The notes under the pieces are model-generated. The model was not told the origin of the DNA. It saw nothing but the letters and a program-made list of their open reading frames with translations, and made no database searches. A stretch of 8,157 nt of DNA from RH2-MAG17b sp035945515 (lineage in GTDB: Bacteria > Acidobacteriota > Terriglobia > UBA7540): assembly GCA_035945515.1 (NCBI GenBank), contig DASZAE010000459.1:1-8157 (forward strand), read 5' to 3'. How positions within the stretch are numbered: position 1 is the first letter of the stretch; each line of letters starts with the position of its first letter. The translations under genes and the position numbers were made by a program. This document shows positions 5,575-8,157 of the stretch, one piece after another.

Positions 5575-6084
5575 TCAGAATCCGCCTTCGTCCGCCGAAG
5601 GGCCGTAAATCGCGGGTACGGGCGCGCCGCACAGGCGTAGATAGACGGTGAGCTGGCCGCGATGATGCGCCATGTGGTTCAGTACGGAGTCGCGGATCAT
5701 GATGTGGCGCGGCATTTCGCTGACGACGTGGCCGCTGACCACAAACTTCCAGGGCTTCATCAGATGCTCATCCGTCGCGTCCTTCAGCGCCTCGCGCGCC
5801 TCGGCAAGCCCCTGATCGAGCAGGCGCACCAAATCCTTGCTTGAGGTCCACGCTTGCGGCTTATACTTGGCGCCATCGGGCGAGGCGATATCCATAGAAT
5901 CCTTGTTCACCATCATGGGAATCCAGCCGGGCATGGAGGCGACAAGCCCGGCAAGGTAGCCAAGCGCCATCGACTTTTCGTGCGGCTTCCAGTCGTTGCG
6001 TCCCTCCGGAACGCGCTCGAGTACGCGCCGCGTGGCGCCGGATTCACGTTCGAGTTCACCCAAAAATAATTCGGCTATTTTCAT
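5575..6084 (-). CDS. DinB-family four-helix protein
   Basis: This 169-aa protein has the DinB/YfiT-like four-helix bundle, found in damage-inducible proteins and thiol-dependent S-transferases. Seen: an N-terminal helix ending ATRRVLERVPEGRNDWKPHEKSM (17-39), LGYLAGLVASMPGW (41-54), and the diagnostic C terminus with H137-M-A-H-H141-RGQLTVYLR, then GAPVPAIYGPSADE (153-166). The family usually binds a divalent metal through three His. Here H137 and H141 are present, but the first ligand position in helix 2 is occupied by L47 or a neighbour, so the metal site looks incomplete. Many relatives of this subgroup show the same change, as far as I recall. CGGAGGAAA eight bases before the ATG is a strong ribosome binding site. 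A single gene bracketed by two copies of one repeat family (5478-5562, 6109-6196). The function is unknown. Confidence 0.82.
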   Translation of the reverse strand: MKIAELFLGELERESGATRRVLERVPEGRNDWKPHEKSMALGYLAGLVASMPGWIPMMVNKDSMDIASPDGAKYKPQAWTSSKDLVRLLDQGLAEAREALKDATDEHLMKPWKFVVSGHVVSEMPRHIMIRDSVLNHMAHHRGQLTVYLRLCGAPVPAIYGPSADEGGF

Positions 6085-6108
6085 GGTTCAATTTCCTCCG
6101 TTGAAGTT

Positions 6109-6196
6109 GGTCGCCACGGCACGGTTTGTGTGCCGTGGGTTTTTTCTAAGAGATGACGTTACGATCCCACGGCATAAAGACCATGCCGTGGCTACC
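6109..6196. repeat. GGTAGCCA-family paired hairpin repeat, copy 2
   Basis: The 88-bp element runs from GGTCGCCA (6109-6116) to TGGCTACC (6189-6196). CCACGGCAC (6114-6122) pairs with GTGCCGTGG (6130-6138), and CCACGGCAT (6167-6175) pairs with ATGCCGTGG (6183-6191). Both loops are seven bases. The left head has lost its GTAG (now GTCG). It is related to 5478-5562 by its ends and architecture. It lies just upstream of the dinB-like gene and only 17 bp from the next repeat. Confidence 0.78.
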
Positions 6197-6213
6197 CTGC
6201 TGGTATGGGTGGC

Positions 6214-6301
6214 TGTAGCGCAGCGTTTGCTTTCTAATGCTGCGGGTTTTTCCGTTTGGCGCGGAACTTCCACAGGGTTATAAGACGAACCCTACGCTAC
6301 A
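6214..6301. repeat. TGTAGCG-family repeat, copy 1
   Basis: The 88-bp element has ends TGTAGCG (6214-6220) and CGCTACA (6295-6301). Inside, GCAGC pairs with GCTGC near the left end (6220-6243), and AGGGTT (6274-6279) pairs with AACCCT (6288-6293) near the right. The whole element aligns with 7802-7887 in the same orientation, about three quarters identical by eye. Its right end contains the TAG stop (6297-6299, minus strand) of the epimerase gene. Confidence 0.75.
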
Positions 6302-7307
6302 CATGATAATACGCGCGATACCAATCGGCGAAGCGCCCCACGCCGGTCTCAATCGAGGCAGAAGGCTTAAAGCCGGTGTCGCGGATAAGGTCGTCCACGT
6401 CGGCATAAGTGGCGGGCACATCGCCCGGCTGCATGGGAAGCATCTTGAGCTTTGCCTTGCGGCCGAGCTTTGATTCGAGCACTCTGATTAAATCCATCAT
6501 CTCTACGGGATTATTGTTGCCGATGTTGTAGAGACGGTAGGGCGCGGCGCTTGTGGCGGGGCTTGGCGAGCCGCTATCCCATTGCGGGTCCGGTTGTGGA
6601 ATATGCGCCATGACACGGACAATGCCTTCGACGATGTCATCGACGTAAGTAAAATCGCGCCGCATCTTGCCGAAATTGAAGACCTCAATCGCTTCACCCG
6701 CTAGAATAGCCTTGGTGAAGAGAAAGAGCGCCATATCGGGCCGCCCCCACGGCCCATAGACGGTGAAGAAGCGAAGGCCGGTCACGGGCAGCGCATAAAG
6801 GTGCGCGTAAGCGTGGGCCATCAACTCGTTTGCTTTCTTGGTGGCGGCGTAGAGGCTTAAAGGATGATCCACGTTTTGACTCGTGGAGAAGGGCATCTCC
6901 GTGTTCGCGCCGTAAACTGAGCTTGAAGAGGCAAACACCAAGTGCTTCACTTGCGAGTGGCGGCAGCCTTCGAGAACATTGAGGAAGCCCACCAAATTTG
7001 AATCTACGTAGGCGTGAGGGTCTTTCAGCGAGTGGCGCACGCCCGCCTGCGCGGCAAGATTTACGACCACGTCGAAACGTTCTTCGCGGAAGAACGCGGC
7101 CATCTGTTCGCGGTTTTCAAGACTCGCGTGATGAAAATGGAAGGCGGGGAAAGCTGTGAGCTGATCGAGGCGCGCGCGCTTGAGCGCGGGGTCGTAATAA
7201 GCGTTGAGGTTGTCGAGGCCCGCCACCTCGCGGCCCTCGTTGAGCAGCCTGCGGCAGAGATGAAATCCGATGAACCCCGCGCAGCCCGTGACCAGCGTTT
7301 TGCTCAT
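6297..7307 (-). CDS. UDP-glucuronate 4-epimerase-like NAD-dependent epimerase
   Basis: This 336-aa protein is an extended short-chain dehydrogenase. It probably interconverts UDP-glucuronate and UDP-galacturonate for capsule, LPS or exopolysaccharide synthesis in the cytoplasm. Seen: the NAD-binding TGCAGFIG (G8, G11, G14) with D32 for the adenosine ribose; NLAAQAGVRHS (83-93); ASSSSVYG (126-133); and the catalytic Y153-A-A-T-K157 with S128/S129. The family-specific stretches AYVDSNLVGFLNVLEGCRH (99-117), LRFFTVYGPWGRPDMALFLF and RRDFTYVDDIVEGIVRV distinguish this group from GalE. Length is as expected for the family. A proline- and serine-rich loop (PQPDPQWDSGSPSPATSAAP) precedes PYRLYNIGNNNPVEMMDLI, common in this group. 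No strong ribosome binding site precedes ATG 7307. No glycosyltransferase is adjacent, so the polysaccharide is unknown. The stop lies in the repeat at 6214-6301. Confidence 0.88.
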   Translation of the reverse strand: MSKTLVTGCAGFIGFHLCRRLLNEGREVAGLDNLNAYYDPALKRARLDQLTAFPAFHFHHASLENREQMAAFFREERFDVVVNLAAQAGVRHSLKDPHAYVDSNLVGFLNVLEGCRHSQVKHLVFASSSSVYGANTEMPFSTSQNVDHPLSLYAATKKANELMAHAYAHLYALPVTGLRFFTVYGPWGRPDMALFLFTKAILAGEAIEVFNFGKMRRDFTYVDDIVEGIVRVMAHIPQPDPQWDSGSPSPATSAAPYRLYNIGNNNPVEMMDLIRVLESKLGRKAKLKMLPMQPGDVPATYADVDDLIRDTGFKPSASIETGVGRFADWYRAYYHV

Positions 7308-7403
7308 GGGGTGTGTTCTCGATGATTTTTGGCGCTACAGGTTCGACGCGCCGGATGGTTGAAAGGAGTTTGGAGGGATGCAAAAAGGATTGAGCGTCTG
7401 CCG

Positions 7404-7697
7404 CTACCGGCCTTCCTCATCCAGACTGATCTTCAGGCCGCGCAGGAACTCTGCGTCCTCTGAAGTAAGCTGGAATTCAGTCTTCCGGCGGGTGGCGCCA
7501 GCCCGCCCGCGCCGCGGGCGCACAGTTTCGACTTTTTTATTGAAGCCGATGGTCACTTCTAGCACCAGAAAGAGGTCATATCCGGCAGCTCGAATGCGCC
7601 CCATCACGCCCGCGATTTTGTCGGACTCAGACAAGGATTCGTTGATGGCGCTCCCCAACTCCTTGATTAACTGTTTGAACTTGTCGTCGAGCTCCAA
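7404..7697 (-). CDS. Conserved hypothetical protein, TTG start
   Basis: This 97-aa soluble protein has no recognised domain name. It is predicted mostly helical at 1-40 (KFKQLIKELGSAINESLSES), then a strand-like YDLFLVLEVTIGF (40-52), a basic low-complexity linker (KK..RPRRGRAGATRRK, 54-72) and an acidic tail QLTSEDAEFLRGLKISLDEEGR (76-97). It resembles small hypotheticals I associate with Acidobacteriota, a weak memory-based link. The start is TTG at 7697: GGAGG lies four bases upstream, and a strong promoter (7714-7743) sits immediately before, leaving a leader of about ten bases. No in-frame ATG or GTG lies between promoter and TTG. The stop TAG lies in GGTAGC. The gene is 96 bp upstream of the epimerase on the same strand and could be cotranscribed with it. 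Confidence 0.7.
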   Translation of the reverse strand: MELDDKFKQLIKELGSAINESLSESDKIAGVMGRIRAAGYDLFLVLEVTIGFNKKVETVRPRRGRAGATRRKTEFQLTSEDAEFLRGLKISLDEEGR

Positions 7698-7713
7698 GTG
7701 ACCTCCAATTTGG

Positions 7714-7743
7714 ATTTTATGATTCGCTTCGGAAGCCTGTCAA
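7714..7743 (-). promoter_or_regulatory. Strong sigma70-like promoter for the 97-aa gene
   Basis: On the minus strand TTGACA (7743-7738), a perfect -35, is followed by an 18-bp spacer and TAAAAT (7719-7714). Transcription would start near 7707, right at the GGAGGT ribosome binding site (7706-7701) of the TTG-started gene. Spacing and sequence are the best in the window. It may also drive the epimerase downstream, since no better promoter is visible in the 96-bp gap. Confidence 0.65.
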
Positions 7744-7801
7744 GGAAAAGTGGGCAGCGAAAGGCAGCGACGAGTGACAAGCAAAAACCACGGCGCGTGT
7801 T

Positions 7802-7887
7802 TGTAGCGCGGCGGTCGTTTTTTAACGCTGCGGGTTTTCTTTTAACGCGAAACTGCCGCAAGGTTACAAGGCGAACCCTGCGCTACA
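7802..7887. repeat. TGTAGCG-family repeat, copy 2
   Basis: The 86-bp element has perfect 8-bp ends TGTAGCGC (7802-7809) and GCGCTACA (7880-7887). It is the second copy of 6214-6301 in the same orientation, sharing the core CGCTGCGGGTTTT-like segment and the GCGAACCCTGCGCTACA-like end. Internal AGGTT and AACCCT form a short stem. It occupies the gap between divergent genes. Confidence 0.75.
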
Positions 7888-7922
7888 AGACCTGCGCGGC
7901 CTCGCCACTGCAACCACATCCG

Positions 7923-7951
7923 TTGACGGGCTTGCCGAATATTCTTAACAT
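7923..7951 (+). promoter_or_regulatory. Candidate promoter for the right-edge membrane protein
   Basis: TTGACG (7923-7928) and TAACAT (7946-7951) are separated by 17 bp. The -35 matches consensus at five of six positions and the -10 at four of six. Transcription would begin near 7958, giving a leader of about 36 nt with GAAGGCGG before the GTG at 7994. Moderate support only. Confidence 0.4.
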
Positions 7952-7993
7952 GTTCATAAGCAGTGCAAACGATGAGTTGATGAAGGCGGATGA

Positions 7994-8157
7994 GTGAGTA
8001 AGCTTGCGGGCAGGGCACAAAAAGGCTGGCGGCAGACGCAGCGCATCTTTCATTTCCTGGTAGGTCTTGCGTTCATGGCTCTGGCGGGCGTTGGGATTTC
8101 TGTCTCGATGGAAGCCTGGCGCATTCATCTCAGCAACCCTTCCATTAGCCTGTTCCG
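7994..8157 (+). CDS. Membrane protein, N-terminal part only (runs off window)
   Basis: An open frame begins at GTG 7994 and continues 54 codons past the window end without a stop. An in-frame TGA at 7991-7993 fixes the start at or after 7994, and GAAGGCGG at 7982-7989 is a plausible ribosome binding site. The sequence begins with a basic amphipathic stretch (residues 1-17, rich in K, R and Q). One clear transmembrane segment follows, FHFLVGLAFMALAGVGISVSM (about 19-39), then a polar EAWRIHLSNPSISLFR segment, consistent with a small inner-membrane protein with its N terminus inside. I recognise no named family. The GTG also overlaps the TGA of a 15-codon mini-ORF (7950-7997) in GTGA fashion. 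An alternative internal ATG lies at 8075 but would cut the membrane helix. Confidence 0.6.
   Translation, partial: MSKLAGRAQKGWRQTQRIFHFLVGLAFMALAGVGISVSMEAWRIHLSNPSISLF

Noticed and set aside
7331..7338. Solo GGCGCTAC before the epimerase start
   Set aside because: It matches the repeat end motif, but no hairpin or partner is present, so an eight-base match is not enough to call a repeat.
7698..7997. 99-aa plus-strand frame opening at GTG 7698
   Set aside because: Most of it is the antisense promoter region of the 97-aa gene plus the TGTAGCG repeat read in frame. Only its last 15 codons have any case, reported separately as a mini-ORF.

Overview
The window looks like a chromosomal segment of a moderately GC-rich soil-type bacterium. 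The best guess is Acidobacteriota (Terriglobia-like). This rests on familiarity with the small proteins (a DinB relative ending in a GPSADE-like tail, a TTG-started 97-aa hypothetical, a short YdeI/OmpD-associated protein ending in PCCWPGCPHR) and on the dense GTAG-type palindromic repeats between genes. No rRNA, tRNA, CRISPR array, transposase or phage gene is visible, so the lineage call is inference.

Layout. 1-412: gene-free left edge with two palindromic repeats, then a compact promoter carrying two operator-like direct repeats. 413-1545: a two-gene toxin-antitoxin operon (Xre/MbcA/ParS-type antitoxin, then a RES-domain NAD+-consuming toxin, joined by a GTGA overlap). 1561-1735: inverted GTAG repeat pair. 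1775-2761: EamA/DMT-family permease. 2762-3049: nested repeats. 3050-3298: small YdeI/OmpD-associated protein. 3332-3456: second copy of a 126-bp repeat. 3491-3985: GNAT acetyltransferase. 3982-4207: 226-bp MITE-like element between convergent genes. Minus strand from 7697 down to 4211: 97-aa hypothetical, UDP-glucuronate 4-epimerase-like protein, DinB-family protein, secreted DUF4440/SnoaL-like protein, alpha/beta hydrolase. 7994 to the end: start of a plus-strand membrane protein cut by the window edge.

How the genes relate. Two tight couplings are visible: the antitoxin-toxin operon, and the DUF4440 protein with the hydrolase (10-nt gap, same strand). The rest are single genes separated by repeats, with no shared pathway. 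The epimerase points to surface polysaccharide precursor supply, but no glycosyltransferase is nearby.

The most notable signal is non-coding. Nearly every intergenic space holds a hairpin repeat headed by GTAG (or GGAG/GTGG) or ending in its complement CTAC, usually as an inverted pair. This is the layout of REP/REPIN elements mobilised in trans by RAYT transposases. At least five sequence families occur, each in two or more copies, and two copies supply the TAG stop codon of the adjacent gene.
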